A DNA stretch of 64,000 nt from Planococcus salinarum (GTDB taxonomy: Bacteria > Bacillota > Bacilli > Bacillales_A > Planococcaceae), in the NCBI RefSeq assembly GCF_007004625.1, contig NZ_VIFV01000004.1, forward strand, positions 62,001-126,000, read 5' to 3'. Position numbers and translations under genes: made by a program. Within the stretch, counting starts at the first letter, position 1; each line of letters starts with the position of its first letter. Under the pieces are notes generated by a model, which was given only the letters and a program-made list of their open reading frames with translations, ran no database searches and was not told where the DNA came from. Shown piece by piece: positions 56,846 to 64,000 of the stretch.

Positions 56846-57637
56846 TTACAGCGCTTTCAGCAAGCCACCGTCGACCACCAGCGATTGTCCGGTCATATAG
56901 GAGTTGGCAGAAGAAGCAAGAAAAACCAGGATTTTCGCGAATTCCTCTGGTTGTCCCATGCGTCCTCTCGGAATTTGCTTTTCTGTATTTTCAACCACTT
57001 GTTCAACTGTCAGGTTCTGCTTGTCAGCGGCAACCTGGTTGAGTTCAGCAACGCGGTCGGTCGCAATTTTGCCGGGGCCGACTGTATTGACAAGAATGTT
57101 GTCTTCTGCCACTTCGCGTGCCAGTGTCTTTGCAAATCCGACCATTCCGGCGCGGAACGTGTTGGACAGGATCAGTCCGTCCAGCACTTCTTTAGTCGAA
57201 GAGGAAGAGACATTGATGATGCGGCCGAATTGCTGTTCTTTCATATAAGGCAGGACTGCGCGCGAAGCACGGATATAACTTAGAAGGTTTTGGTCGAAAG
57301 CCTGGTACCAGTCTTCATCCGTTACGCCATCAAAACCGCCGGCTTTCGGTCCACCCGTATTGTTGATCAATACATCGACACGGCCCGCCTTTTCAGCGAC
57401 AAAAGAAAAGAACTTCGAAATATCCTGGTCGCTTGTCATATCACATGATTTATAAAATACCTGATCATTGCCGGATTCTTTTTTAATGTCTTCTGCCGTC
57501 TGCTGCAGCTTTTCTTCGCTGCGGCTGGAAATAAAGACGATTGCCCCTTCTTTGGCAAACTCCATCGCTGTCGCTTTGCCGAGGCCTTTGCTGGAAGCCA
57601 TAACCGCTACTACTTTATCCTTTAACCCTAAATCCAT
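56846..57637 (-). CDS. atypical SDR family protein lacking the YxxxK pair
   Basis: The 263-aa SDR fold has the nucleotide-binding motif reading ASSKGLG instead of TGxxxGxG, NNTGGP instead of NNAG, and catalytic Ser in NVSSSS. Where YxxxK is expected it has LSNTFRAG, with no Tyr and no Lys at the usual spacing. C-terminal [16 protein letters not shown] is normal. A subgroup of FabG-like proteins shares these features as I remember it, so this is unlikely to be a mutation. Its chemistry, if any, must use other residues. AAAGGGTG precedes the ATG at 57637. Confidence 0.83.
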   Translation of the reverse strand: MDLGLKDKVVAVMASSKGLGKATAMEFAKEGAIVFISSRSEEKLQQTAEDIKKESGNDQVFYKSCDMTSDQDISKFFSFVAEKAGRVDVLINNTGGPKAGGFDGVTDEDWYQAFDQNLLSYIRASRAVLPYMKEQQFGRIINVSSSSTKEVLDGLILSNTFRAGMVGFAKTLAREVAEDNILVNTVGPGKIATDRVAELNQVAADKQNLTVEQVVENTEKQIPRGRMGQPEEFAKILVFLASSANSYMTGQSLVVDGGLLKAL

Positions 57638-57732
57638 CCAAATTCACCCTTTCAGTTTTTTCTGCCTTTTCCAGTTTACCGAAAGGCGGCACATATTGCA
57701 GTCCCGGAGTGCTTGGGTTCTGAATTTTCTTA

Positions 57733-57764
57733 GTGTCCAGACTTCAGCGGCCCATCTCTCCCCA
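57733..57764 (+). repeat. R-family intergenic repeat, border fragment
   Basis: GTGTCCAGACTTCAGCGGCC is followed by CATCTCTCCCC. It matches the left border of R units at 43051 and 56139 with small changes. It lies upstream of the ferredoxin reductase gene. Confidence 0.7.
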
Positions 57765-57859
57765 TTGCTTTTCGAATTAAATCGGTCAATAGTCCAATGG
57801 CGTGAAATAGGATAAAATATGATAGGATATATATATTGATATTAATGGGAGTGTTTTAA

Positions 57860-58846
57860 ATGGAAGAACGCGAAATTTTTGATATTACAATTATCGGCGG
57901 CGGGCCAACAGGCTTGTTTGCTTCCTTTTACGGCGGAATGCGAAAGATGAAGGTTAAGATTTTGGACAGCCTGCCCCAGCTTGGCGGCCAGTTGACAGAG
58001 CTTTATCCTGATAAATATATTTACGATGTCGGCGGTTTTCCGAAAGTGCTGGCGAAAGATCTGGTGGACAATCTGACAGTTCAGGCGAATTACGGCGATC
58101 CGACAATTTGTTTGGAAGAAACCGTATCAGCAGCTGAACGCCAAGGTGACCATTTTGTCATCCGTACGGATAAAGGTGAGCACTACTCGAAAACGATTCT
58201 ATTGACTGCGGGAGTCGGGGCTTTCCAGCCGCGCAAACTGGCAGTTCAAGGCATTGAAGGGTTTGAAGGGAAGACGCTGCATTACGGTGTAAAAGATCTT
58301 ACAATGTTCAGCGGTAAGAAAGTTGTCGTTCTTGGCGGCGGAGATTCGGCCGTGGACTGGGCAATGATGCTGGAAAATGTAGCCGATCACGTAACATTGA
58401 GCCATCGCCGCGAAAAAATGACGGCCCACGAAGCCAATGTGGACACAATGATGGCTTCAACTGTAACTGTCAAGAAACCCTTTGGCGTCCAGGAACTGGT
58501 CGGCGAAAACGGCGAGATTCGTGAATTGGTGCTGATTGATAAAGAAGGCACCGAAGAGCGCCTTGAAGTTGATCATGTCATCGTCAACTACGGAAATATT
58601 ACGTCGCTTGGACCGTTGAAAGAATGGGGCCTAGAGATGGAGAAAAACTCCGTGGTCGTCAACTCCAAAATGGAGACGAGCATCGAAGGCATCTATGCTG
58701 CCGGAGACGTCGCGACTTACGAAGGAAAAGTGAAATTGATCGCAGTAGGCTTTGGTGAAGCCCCAACCGCTATCAACAACGCGAAAGCGTATCTCGATCC
58801 AAAGTCGAAAGTTCAGCCGCTTCACAGCACAAGCGTATTCAAGTAA
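57860..58846 (+). CDS. ferredoxin/flavodoxin-NADP+ reductase (YumC-like, TrxR-type)
   Basis: The 328-aa flavoprotein has FAD-binding [18 protein letters not shown] (about 13-30), [25 protein letters not shown]-binding [16 protein letters not shown], and [19 protein letters not shown] near the C-terminus. The CxxC redox pair of thioredoxin reductase is absent, which separates FNR-type proteins such as B. subtilis YumC from TrxB. It passes electrons between NADPH and ferredoxin or flavodoxin. RBS GGGAGTG precedes ATG 57860. A terminator follows. Confidence 0.92.
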   Translation: MEEREIFDITIIGGGPTGLFASFYGGMRKMKVKILDSLPQLGGQLTELYPDKYIYDVGGFPKVLAKDLVDNLTVQANYGDPTICLEETVSAAERQGDHFVIRTDKGEHYSKTILLTAGVGAFQPRKLAVQGIEGFEGKTLHYGVKDLTMFSGKKVVVLGGGDSAVDWAMMLENVADHVTLSHRREKMTAHEANVDTMMASTVTVKKPFGVQELVGENGEIRELVLIDKEGTEERLEVDHVIVNYGNITSLGPLKEWGLEMEKNSVVVNSKMETSIEGIYAAGDVATYEGKVKLIAVGFGEAPTAINNAKAYLDPKSKVQPLHSTSVFK

Positions 58847-58851
58847 CCAGA

Positions 58852-58885
58852 AGCAATTCCGTTTTAATAACGGAATTGCTCTTTA
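58852..58885 (+). terminator. terminator of the ferredoxin reductase gene
   Basis: AGCAATTCCGTT pairs perfectly with AACGGAATTGCT around TTAAT, followed by CTTTA. The T-tract is modest. Confidence 0.82.
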
Positions 58886-59268
58886 TGTTGGAGAGGTTTT
58901 GGACAAGAATGATTGCTGTTTAGAAAACTGTTTTCTACTTGCTGGAATAAATTGGAAGAAAAATAATGGCTTATGTACCAAGGCTTTGGATTTGATTGAA
59001 AATAACCGTTGCGCTCATAAAACCTGTTTTGCCGATCATAAACGCATGAATGCCGATCATAAAAGTGCAAATGGCGATCATAAAACACGATTTGCCGATC
59101 ATAAATCGCGGTCACATCATTTTCAATGCGCAGGTGAATAAAACTTGGATTTATTTTCCACGCAAAACTAACTGAATCGATATAAAATCTCTTCTTTATA
59201 AGATAATAAAGGTAGAACTGTATTCATAATTCAAAGCCAGAGCAAAATTGGCATAAAGGATGGTCTGA
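58886..59268. other. 383-bp intergenic stretch
   Basis: No gene is supported. It contains the second 21-bp-period array (59016-59120). A minus-strand frame through it encodes heptapeptide repeats (YDRQ/YDRH every 7 residues) but has no RBS. The 90 bp before the next gene should hold its promoter. Confidence 0.6.
59016..59120. repeat. 21-bp-period tandem array
   Basis: Five 21-mers start CATAAA at 59016, 59037, 59058, 59079 and 59100. Each junction reads GCCGATCATAAA (GGCGAT once), and the 9 bases between are variable. The last unit is degenerate. It has the same period and conserved-plus-variable layout as 44625-44853, with a different core. Confidence 0.92.
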
Positions 59269-59913
59269 ATGGGGAAATTGTTTTTTTACAGTGACCAGGT
59301 GAGGGGAACGCCAGGAAATGAGCGATTGGACCAGCTGCTGCTGGAGGGTTTGGATCCTGAAAAGCTCAAGATAGCCTACATTCCTTCTACGGAAGACAGG
59401 GACAAAACTTATTTCAAGCTGAAAGCGCAATATTACAGCCACTATGGCATTCGGGAGATGATGTTTTTTGATCTGTTCAGTGAGTATGATCCCGCACAAA
59501 TGGAGCCATTGCTGAAATGTGACATCATCCACCTTTCATCAGGAAATCCGATTGAACTTCGTAAAGCTTTGGAACACAGGGGGATGGATGAACTGTTGCG
59601 TGAGTATTTCAATCATGGTGGAACTTTAGTGGGAGTCAGCGCCGGCGCTGTGCAATTTGGCAAATCCGCGAAATTGTTTCAACTGTTTATCGGAGATTCC
59701 GGTGAAAAGATAAACGCTTTGCAAATGGTTGATTTCGATTTTTTGCCTCATTACAACAGATGGGATGAGGCATACAAAAAGAAAGTACGCGCGTATGCCG
59801 AAACAAGCGGTACCACGGTATATGCCGGCAATGACGGCGATGGCCTGATTGTGGATAACGGCAAAATCCAACTGATCGGCGATATCACTGTTATTAACGG
59901 GAATCAAAACTAA
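59269..59913 (+). CDS. peptidase S51-like / type 1 glutamine amidotransferase-like protein
   Basis: The 214-aa protein has KIAYIPSTEDRDKTYF in the N-terminal part, IIHLSSGNPIELRKAL, and the nucleophile elbow GGTLVGVSAGAVQFGKS, with Ser in GVSAGA as in dipeptidase E/cyanophycinase-type S51 peptidases. A His-containing DFDFLPHYNRWDE segment follows. It could hydrolyse dipeptides starting with Asp or a related amide; this is inferred. ATG 59269 follows AAAGGATGG. Convergent with a decayed BCCT gene. Confidence 0.82.
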   Translation: MGKLFFYSDQVRGTPGNERLDQLLLEGLDPEKLKIAYIPSTEDRDKTYFKLKAQYYSHYGIREMMFFDLFSEYDPAQMEPLLKCDIIHLSSGNPIELRKALEHRGMDELLREYFNHGGTLVGVSAGAVQFGKSAKLFQLFIGDSGEKINALQMVDFDFLPHYNRWDEAYKKKVRAYAETSGTTVYAGNDGDGLIVDNGKIQLIGDITVINGNQN

Positions 59914-59931
59914 AGGTTGTTAATGCAAAAG

Positions 59932-59971
59932 AAAAAGCATTTCCGCTTCGGCAGCGGGAATGCTTTTTTTT
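59932..59971. terminator. terminator after the S51-like gene
   Basis: AAAAGCATTTCCGC pairs with GCGGGAATGCTTTT (one mismatch) around TTCGGCA, followed by TTTT. It abuts the stop codon of the BCCT relic on the other strand. Confidence 0.9.
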
Positions 59972-60365
59972 ATTGTCTTCTAACTCTTTTGGTTTTAGTG
60001 ACCACCGGATCCAGCGACGCGGCCTTAAAGAACGCAACCCCCATCAGTATGACCACGACAGAAAACGGCAGGGCGGCAATGATCAGGGTATTCTGCAATC
60101 CCTGGGTTCCACCGGAATAGATGACGATGGCGGCTACCGCTGACTGGATAAGTCCCCAGGTGATTTTTACGAGGTTCGGCGGATTGATCATGCCGCCGGT
60201 CGTTTGCATACCCCACACGAAAGTGGCCGAGTCCGCAGAAGTGATAAAGAAGATGGCCACTACGAACAGGGTCATGATCGACATCAAAGTTCCGAGCGGA
60301 TAATTCTGCAAAACACCGAAAGTTGCGGTTTCCAGGCCAGGCAGAAACGATGAAATAGAAATTTT
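59970..60365 (-). pseudogene. BCCT-family (glycine betaine) transporter, C-terminal remnant
   Basis: A minus-strand frame of 131 codons reads SFLPGLETATFGVLQNYPLG, FFITSADSATFVWGMQTTGG, VKITWGLIQSAVAAIVIYSG and ends KTKRVRRQ. This is the last quarter of a BCCT transporter such as OpuD (ITSADSAT...GMQTT is diagnostic). An in-frame TGA at 60366-60368 and unrelated sequence lie upstream, so about 370 residues are missing. The retained part has no internal stop codon, so the deletion is fairly recent. Confidence 0.88.
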
Positions 60366-60514
60366 TCATGCGGCAAGTCGACCGGGGGATGAAAAGTGGA
60401 GAATGAAGCTTTGCTTTATAATTTGGTTTAGCCTGTTTTCCTCATAAATAAACGCAGATAGCGAAAAAGCCGGCTGGATTTCTGCGGATTTTTTTCGGAA
60501 ACAGAATAAATAGT

Positions 60515-60535
60515 TATATTACAGAGTGTAATATA
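60515..60535. promoter_or_regulatory. inverted repeat upstream of the LysM-3D gene
   Basis: TATATTACA and TGTAATATA are perfect 9-bp arms around GAG, about 50 bp upstream of the promoter. It is a possible regulator site. It does not match the direct-repeat WalR consensus that I would expect for a wall hydrolase. Confidence 0.55.
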
Positions 60536-60584
60536 TATCACTTTCACGTAACGTAATTGTTAAATTACAACTGTCGTTTTGTCA

Positions 60585-60612
60585 TTGTCCTGAAATGTTC
60601 AGGTGTTATAGT
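60585..60612 (+). promoter_or_regulatory. promoter of the LysM-3D gene with embedded palindrome
   Basis: TTGTCC (60585-60590) and TATAGT (60607-60612) are 16 bp apart. CCTGAA-ATG-TTCAGG (60589-60603), a perfect 6-bp inverted repeat, lies between them, where a repressor would compete with RNA polymerase. Confidence 0.6.
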
Positions 60613-60647
60613 ATGTCTTGTGTTAGTGAAAAGGAGGAATTTCATTT

Positions 60648-61442
60648 ATGAAAAAGCAAATCGTTACACTAACTGCAATCGCAGCTCTTAGTGTAGGCGC
60701 GGCAACAACTGCAAGCGCTGATTCAACGTATACAGTCAAATCCGGTGATACTCTGTGGGGCATCTCACAAGAAAAAAATGTGTCTGTTAGTGAGTTGAAA
60801 GGTTGGAACGACCTTTCGTCAGATCTTATTTTCCCGAAACAACAGCTTAGCGTAGGGGAAGCAAAAGAAGAAGCAGCAGCAGAGAAATCATCTTATACAG
60901 TAAAAAGCGGTGATACGCTATATCGTATCGCAGTAAGCAACAAAATCTCATTGGACGAGTTGATGAGCTGGAACGGCATCACTGGGCATTTGATCTATCC
61001 TGGTGACAAATTGGTAGTCAGCGGCGGAACAGCAGTTTCAGCTCCAAAAGCACCGGCAGCATCTACAACACCAACATCAGCACCAGCACCGGCACCTGCT
61101 CAGTCAACTGCACCGGCCCAAACTTCAGCACCGGCACCATCATCACAATCCGGTAAAGAAATGACGGTATCAGCAACAGCTTACACAGCATTTTGCGTTG
61201 GATGTTCAGGAACTACGTATACAGGAATTGACCTGCGTGCGAATCCGAACCAAAAAGTAATTGCAGTAGACCCTACAGTAATCCCGCTTGGATCTAAAGT
61301 ATGGGTTGAAGGCTACGGCGTAGCTATCGCTGGAGACATTGGCGGAGCTATCAAAGGCAACAAAATTGATGTATTCATCCCATCACAAGAAGCAGCTCTT
61401 CAATGGGGCCGTAAAAACGTAACAATCAAAATCCTAGAATAG
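60648..61442 (+). CDS. secreted LysM-3D domain cell-wall protein (YocH-like)
   Basis: The 264-aa protein has a signal peptide (residues 1-24, cleavage after ASA), LysM 1 (YTVKSGDTLWGISQEKNVSV, about 27-69), LysM 2 (YTVKSGDTLYRIAVSNKISL, about 82-125), and a Pro/Ala/Ser/Thr linker (130-168). A 3D domain (about 172-264) contains AVDPTVIPLGSKVWVEGYG, AGDIGGAIKG and KIDVFI, with the three Asp residues that name it. It binds peptidoglycan and probably cleaves glycan strands, like YocH. AAGGAGGAA precedes ATG 60648. Confidence 0.92.
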   Translation: MKKQIVTLTAIAALSVGAATTASADSTYTVKSGDTLWGISQEKNVSVSELKGWNDLSSDLIFPKQQLSVGEAKEEAAAEKSSYTVKSGDTLYRIAVSNKISLDELMSWNGITGHLIYPGDKLVVSGGTAVSAPKAPAASTTPTSAPAPAPAQSTAPAQTSAPAPSSQSGKEMTVSATAYTAFCVGCSGTTYTGIDLRANPNQKVIAVDPTVIPLGSKVWVEGYGVAIAGDIGGAIKGNKIDVFIPSQEAALQWGRKNVTIKILE

Positions 61443-61458
61443 AATAAACCAGCTACAA

Positions 61459-61490
61459 AGCCGAGGTGACCATTCCCTTGGCCTTTTTTT
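61459..61490 (+). terminator. terminator of the LysM-3D gene
   Basis: AGCCGAGG pairs with CCTTGGCC (one wobble) around TGACCATTC, followed by TTTTTTT. Confidence 0.75.
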
Positions 61491-61654
61491 ATGGAAAAAA
61501 TAAAGAATCACTAATCAGCATCAACATTATTTATAAGAATATTCCGAAAATAAGTGGAAATCGGCTGCTTACTTCTATAAACTGAGAGAGAACAAGCTTG
61601 TAACACCAGTAGAATCCGTTAATGGGAAAAATATGGACCATAGGAGGATGCAGC

Positions 61655-62128
61655 ATGCCGATGAACATTAAAGTGATTGATGATCTGAGTAAAGTGGATG
61701 TTTCGAAATTGGTGGAAGAAAGTGAAGCGGAAGGATACAGGTTTCTGCGACGACTGGTCACTCAGTACGAAGATGGGACCAACACATTCGATAAAGCAGG
61801 GGAAGTACTTTACGGAGTTTGGGATCATACGGGGGAATTGGTGGCAATCGGCGGATTGAACAGGGATCCATACTCGGATAAAAGCGGAGTCGGCCGTTTG
61901 CGCAGATTTTATATTTCCGAACATGTCCGCCGGCAAGGGATTGGGACGAAGTTATTAAGAGAGATTTTAAAATACGGAAAAGACCATTTCAATGAAATTG
62001 TCGTCCGGACTGATTCTTCTGCAGCGGATGCTTTTTACAGGGCAAACGGGTTTTCCGCTGACCTGGGCATGCCCGATGCTTCACACCATATTACTCTCAA
62101 CAAGGATCTTTCAAAAACAGCAAAATAA
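61655..62128 (+). CDS. GNAT family N-acetyltransferase
   Basis: The protein of about 157 aa contains the acetyl-CoA-binding motif A, RLRRFYISEHVRRQGIGTKL followed by LREIL (R-x-x-G-x-G/A), and the C-terminal ADAFYRANGFSAD (motif B, FYxxxGF). The acceptor substrate is unknown. ATG 61655 is chosen because GGAGG lies 7 nt upstream; the frame is open further but lacks a signal. The N-terminal half carries GVWDHTGELVAIGGL, the usual central strand. Confidence 0.87.
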   Translation: MPMNIKVIDDLSKVDVSKLVEESEAEGYRFLRRLVTQYEDGTNTFDKAGEVLYGVWDHTGELVAIGGLNRDPYSDKSGVGRLRRFYISEHVRRQGIGTKLLREILKYGKDHFNEIVVRTDSSAADAFYRANGFSADLGMPDASHHITLNKDLSKTAK

Positions 62129-62134
62129 AATTCC

Positions 62135-62164
62135 GGCTGCCGAGAAGTTTTCGGCAGCTTTTTT
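62135..62164 (+). terminator. terminator of the GNAT gene
   Basis: GGCTGCCGA pairs with TCGGCAGCT around GAAGTTT, followed by TTTTT. Confidence 0.9.
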
Positions 62165-62320
62165 AACGTTAAAGAATTATTTTGATGACAATCGCCGGAT
62201 TACGGAAAAATATGGTATCTTGAAAAAAGAACAGCATCCGAATACTTTTCGGTTAATAAAATCTTCAGCGGGCAATAAAAATCTATTTCCGCACTGAAAA
62301 AACGAGTTGGGAGAGATTTG

Positions 62321-62734
62321 ATGGAAATGTCTAATTGGAAAGGTGCAGCAGCTGTCTGCATCAACGACCAGAGCGAGGTATTGATGATATTGCAGGGGCC
62401 GCCGGACGAGGAAAAGAAATGGGGGTTGCCGGCAGGGCCGCCGGAAGGGGATGAAACGCTCGAACAAAGCTGCATCCGTGAATTTGCTGAAGTAACAGGT
62501 CTCGAAGCCCGAATTCTCAGACACGCCGGAATCAAAAAAGACAGCTACGATAATGCAGATGTTGCAGTGGAGCTGCATTATTTCCTGGTGGAAGTTGTCG
62601 GGGGACAGCTTGCGGTACCGGAAGAAGATCCCTGGATCCGTGAAATTGTCTGGCAACCCGTCGCAAAACTGGACGGGTTGGATCTGGCTGATCCGGGAGA
62701 AGCGGAACTGATCAGCTCACTGCTGGAAAATTAG
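62321..62734 (+). CDS. Nudix hydrolase with altered Nudix box
   Basis: The 137-aa protein has the Nudix box GPPEGDETLEQSCIREFAEV followed by TGLEARI (about 45-71). The first Glu and RE are present. The third acidic position of REUXEE reads REFAEV, so the last Glu is replaced by Val. It may still bind Mg2+ through the remaining acids, but reduced or changed activity is possible. GGGAGA lies 6 nt before ATG 62321 (TTG 62318 is in frame but closer). It precedes the PstS-like gene by 22 bp. Confidence 0.82.
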   Translation: MEMSNWKGAAAVCINDQSEVLMILQGPPDEEKKWGLPAGPPEGDETLEQSCIREFAEVTGLEARILRHAGIKKDSYDNADVAVELHYFLVEVVGGQLAVPEEDPWIREIVWQPVAKLDGLDLADPGEAELISSLLEN

Positions 62735-62756
62735 AGATCAAACACGGGGGATGGGA

Positions 62757-63923
62757 ATGGTGGAAAAGTTTGGAAGGGTAATGCAGGCAATTTTTTATTT
62801 TGTGTTATTTTTTGGTGTAATAGGAATTCCAGTTCTGCTTTATGTTTTACTGAGCGGAGCTTTTCATTTAATCGGACTTGTAATCGCAGGGATTTTCACC
62901 TTGTGGCTGCTGTATCTTTTTGTGGATATCGACTTGTACAAAAAACAGAACGGCAAAAAAATTGCGTCGGGAATCATTGTGTTGTGTTTATTGATCGGCG
63001 CTTCGTTCTCTGTTCCTCATTATTACAAGCAAAGTTTCGCACAAGTTGACGGGGAAGTGAACCTCGAAGACTACCAACCGTTTACGGACAGCGAAAAATT
63101 GGCGCGGCTGAATTCAACGGCAAGTTTCAAAATAGAACATGACTTGCCAAAATTGGATGGGGCAACGGCACTTTATCCGCTGTATGCCGCTTTTGTGGAA
63201 GCGGTTTATCCTGCGGGCGATTACCCTTCTTATGATCCTGTTAACAGCGATGTGGTTTCAACGACGACCCGCGAGGCGTATGACCGTCTTTTGGCGGGCA
63301 AAACCGACATTATCTTCGTGGCCGGCCCTTCAGCCGGCCATCAGAAAACTGCTGAAGCGAGAGGCATTGAGTTGGAAATGACACCGATTGGCCGTGAAGC
63401 CTTCGTTTTTTTCGTCAACTCGCGAAATGTAGTAGATGATTTGAGCAGCGATGAAATCAAAAATATCTATGCCGGTGAAGTCACGAATTGGTCGGATGTC
63501 GGAGGTAAGAATGACGAGATTCGGGCCTTCCAGCGTCCGGTTGACAGCGGAAGCCAGACTACGTTCATCAAGTTCATGGAGGAAACGCCGATTCAGGAGC
63601 CGGAAATTGAAGAAATGGCCTCCGGAATGGGCGGCATCATCAGTGAAGTGGCCAGCTACAGAAATTACAAAAATGCCATCGGCTATACATTCCGTTTTTT
63701 CTCGGTGGAAATGGTACAAAACGACAAGATAAAATTGTTGGCAGTCGATGGAGTAGAACCTTCCATCGAAACAATCCGTTCGGATGAATACCCTTTGTCT
63801 GCGGAATTCTATGCCGTAACAGCAGGATCCGACAACCCGAATGTCGGGCCGTTTATCGAATGGATCCTGTCGGAAGAGGGGCAGGAATTGGTCGAAAGCA
63901 CCGGATTTGTCTCCATTGAGTAA
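62757..63923 (+). CDS. membrane-anchored PstS-like phosphate-binding domain protein
   Basis: In this protein of about 388 aa, three N-terminal membrane helices (about 8-90: IFYFVLFFGVIGIPVLLYVL; HLIGLVIAGIFTLWLLYLFV; IASGIIVLCLLIGASF) replace the lipoprotein signal. They are followed by a PstS-type binding domain: PKLDGATALYPLYAAFVEAV, GKTDIIFVAGPS, EEIKNIYAGEVTNWSDVGG-like SSDEIKNIYAGEVTNWSDVG, RPVDSGSQTTFIKFM and FFSVEMVQNDKIKLLAVDGV. It may act as a phosphate sensor or binding unit rather than a diffusible lipoprotein. ATG 62757 has GGGGG 6 nt upstream. The next gene begins at 63986. Confidence 0.83.
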   Translation: MVEKFGRVMQAIFYFVLFFGVIGIPVLLYVLLSGAFHLIGLVIAGIFTLWLLYLFVDIDLYKKQNGKKIASGIIVLCLLIGASFSVPHYYKQSFAQVDGEVNLEDYQPFTDSEKLARLNSTASFKIEHDLPKLDGATALYPLYAAFVEAVYPAGDYPSYDPVNSDVVSTTTREAYDRLLAGKTDIIFVAGPSAGHQKTAEARGIELEMTPIGREAFVFFVNSRNVVDDLSSDEIKNIYAGEVTNWSDVGGKNDEIRAFQRPVDSGSQTTFIKFMEETPIQEPEIEEMASGMGGIISEVASYRNYKNAIGYTFRFFSVEMVQNDKIKLLAVDGVEPSIETIRSDEYPLSAEFYAVTAGSDNPNVGPFIEWILSEEGQELVESTGFVSIE

Positions 63924-63985
63924 GGATTGAAATGTGGAGAAACGGGTATTTTATGGAGTAATATGCCCATAAAGGAGGGGAAGGC

Positions 63986-64000
63986 ATGAAAAAGGAAAAG
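63986..64000 (+). CDS. start of a further gene (partial)
   Basis: A strong ribosome binding site AAGGAGGGG (about 63972-63980) is followed by ATG 63986 and MKKEK before the window ends. It lies 62 bp after the PstS-like gene on the same strand. The product cannot be identified. Confidence 0.5.

Noticed and set aside
58864-59115. Minus-strand 83-aa protein with YDR heptapeptide repeats
   Set aside because: It has no ribosome binding site, and the repeat is explained by the 21-bp DNA array. It is kept only as a remark in the array finding.
59016-59120. CRISPR array
   Set aside because: The repeat is 12 bp and the variable part 9 bp, far too short, and there are no cas genes.

Overview
The window looks like a chromosomal segment of a low-to-mid GC Gram-positive bacterium of the order Bacillales, most likely family Planococcaceae (Planococcus or a close relative). 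This is inferred from AGGAGG-type ribosome binding sites, frequent GTG/TTG starts, short hairpin-plus-U-tract terminators, and the gene set: sbcCD, an RsbR paralogue, a BpsA/BpsB-like type III polyketide synthase pair, YtoQ, YqxD-like DUF188, CtaG with DUF2243, and a YumC-like ferredoxin reductase. No rRNA, tRNA, CRISPR array, integrase or transposase was seen.

Layout. 0-10.2 kb: the end of a threonine dehydratase gene, then a TetR-controlled acyl-CoA catabolism operon (SDR, TetR regulator, hotdog thioesterase, acyl-CoA dehydrogenase, quinone oxidoreductase) behind a promoter and palindromic operator. A ketopantoate-reductase-like gene, a CstA-type peptide transporter, a small CC-terminal protein with an ArsA-type ATPase, and a second medium-chain reductase follow. 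10.2-13.4 kb: ilvD between two near-identical 415-bp direct repeats, each carrying a DUF4870-like membrane protein gene. 13.4-30.3 kb: an AT-rich accessory region of small, mostly single-gene units. It holds several probable orphan immunity genes of polymorphic-toxin families (DUF7668-like, Imm33-like, Imm26-like and unassigned ones), two paralogous leucine-rich-repeat proteins, an ECF sigma/anti-sigma pair, an extra dihydrofolate reductase, a P-loop kinase-like protein, an MFS pump with a divergent CGNR regulator, and ASCH, histidine-phosphatase and Nudix genes. The units are separated by three families of intergenic elements: a 32-bp palindrome (8 copies), a GTTCGTAAA...TTTACGAAC palindrome (6 copies), and a TTTACATAT...GGAAG head usually joined to a terminator (6 copies). 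This cassette-like polyimmunity region is the most interesting part of the window.

30.4-38.1 kb: mostly minus-strand housekeeping and stress genes (membrane protein, universal stress protein, SDR, truncated CorC-like protein, CtaG/DUF2243, YtoQ, WYL-like protein) among gene relics. 38.4-44.5 kb: the sbcD-sbcC operon, a small membrane protein and a CoA-transferase. 44.6-49.6 kb: a 21-bp-period tandem array, a MarR regulator with an MFS pump, an RsbR paralogue, a hemolysin III homologue, DUF1836 and DUF188 proteins. 49.7-55.9 kb: a DJ-1/PfpI protein, the type III PKS plus methyltransferase pair, an AI-2E-family protein and a three-gene polar amino acid ABC importer. 55.9-64 kb: tandem 190-bp intergenic repeats, cyclophilin, an atypical SDR, ferredoxin-NADP reductase, a second 21-bp array, a peptidase S51-like protein, a decayed BCCT transporter, a LysM-3D cell-wall protein, GNAT and Nudix proteins, and a membrane-anchored PstS-like protein.

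Functional assignments rest on motif recognition by eye. No alignment or database search was run.
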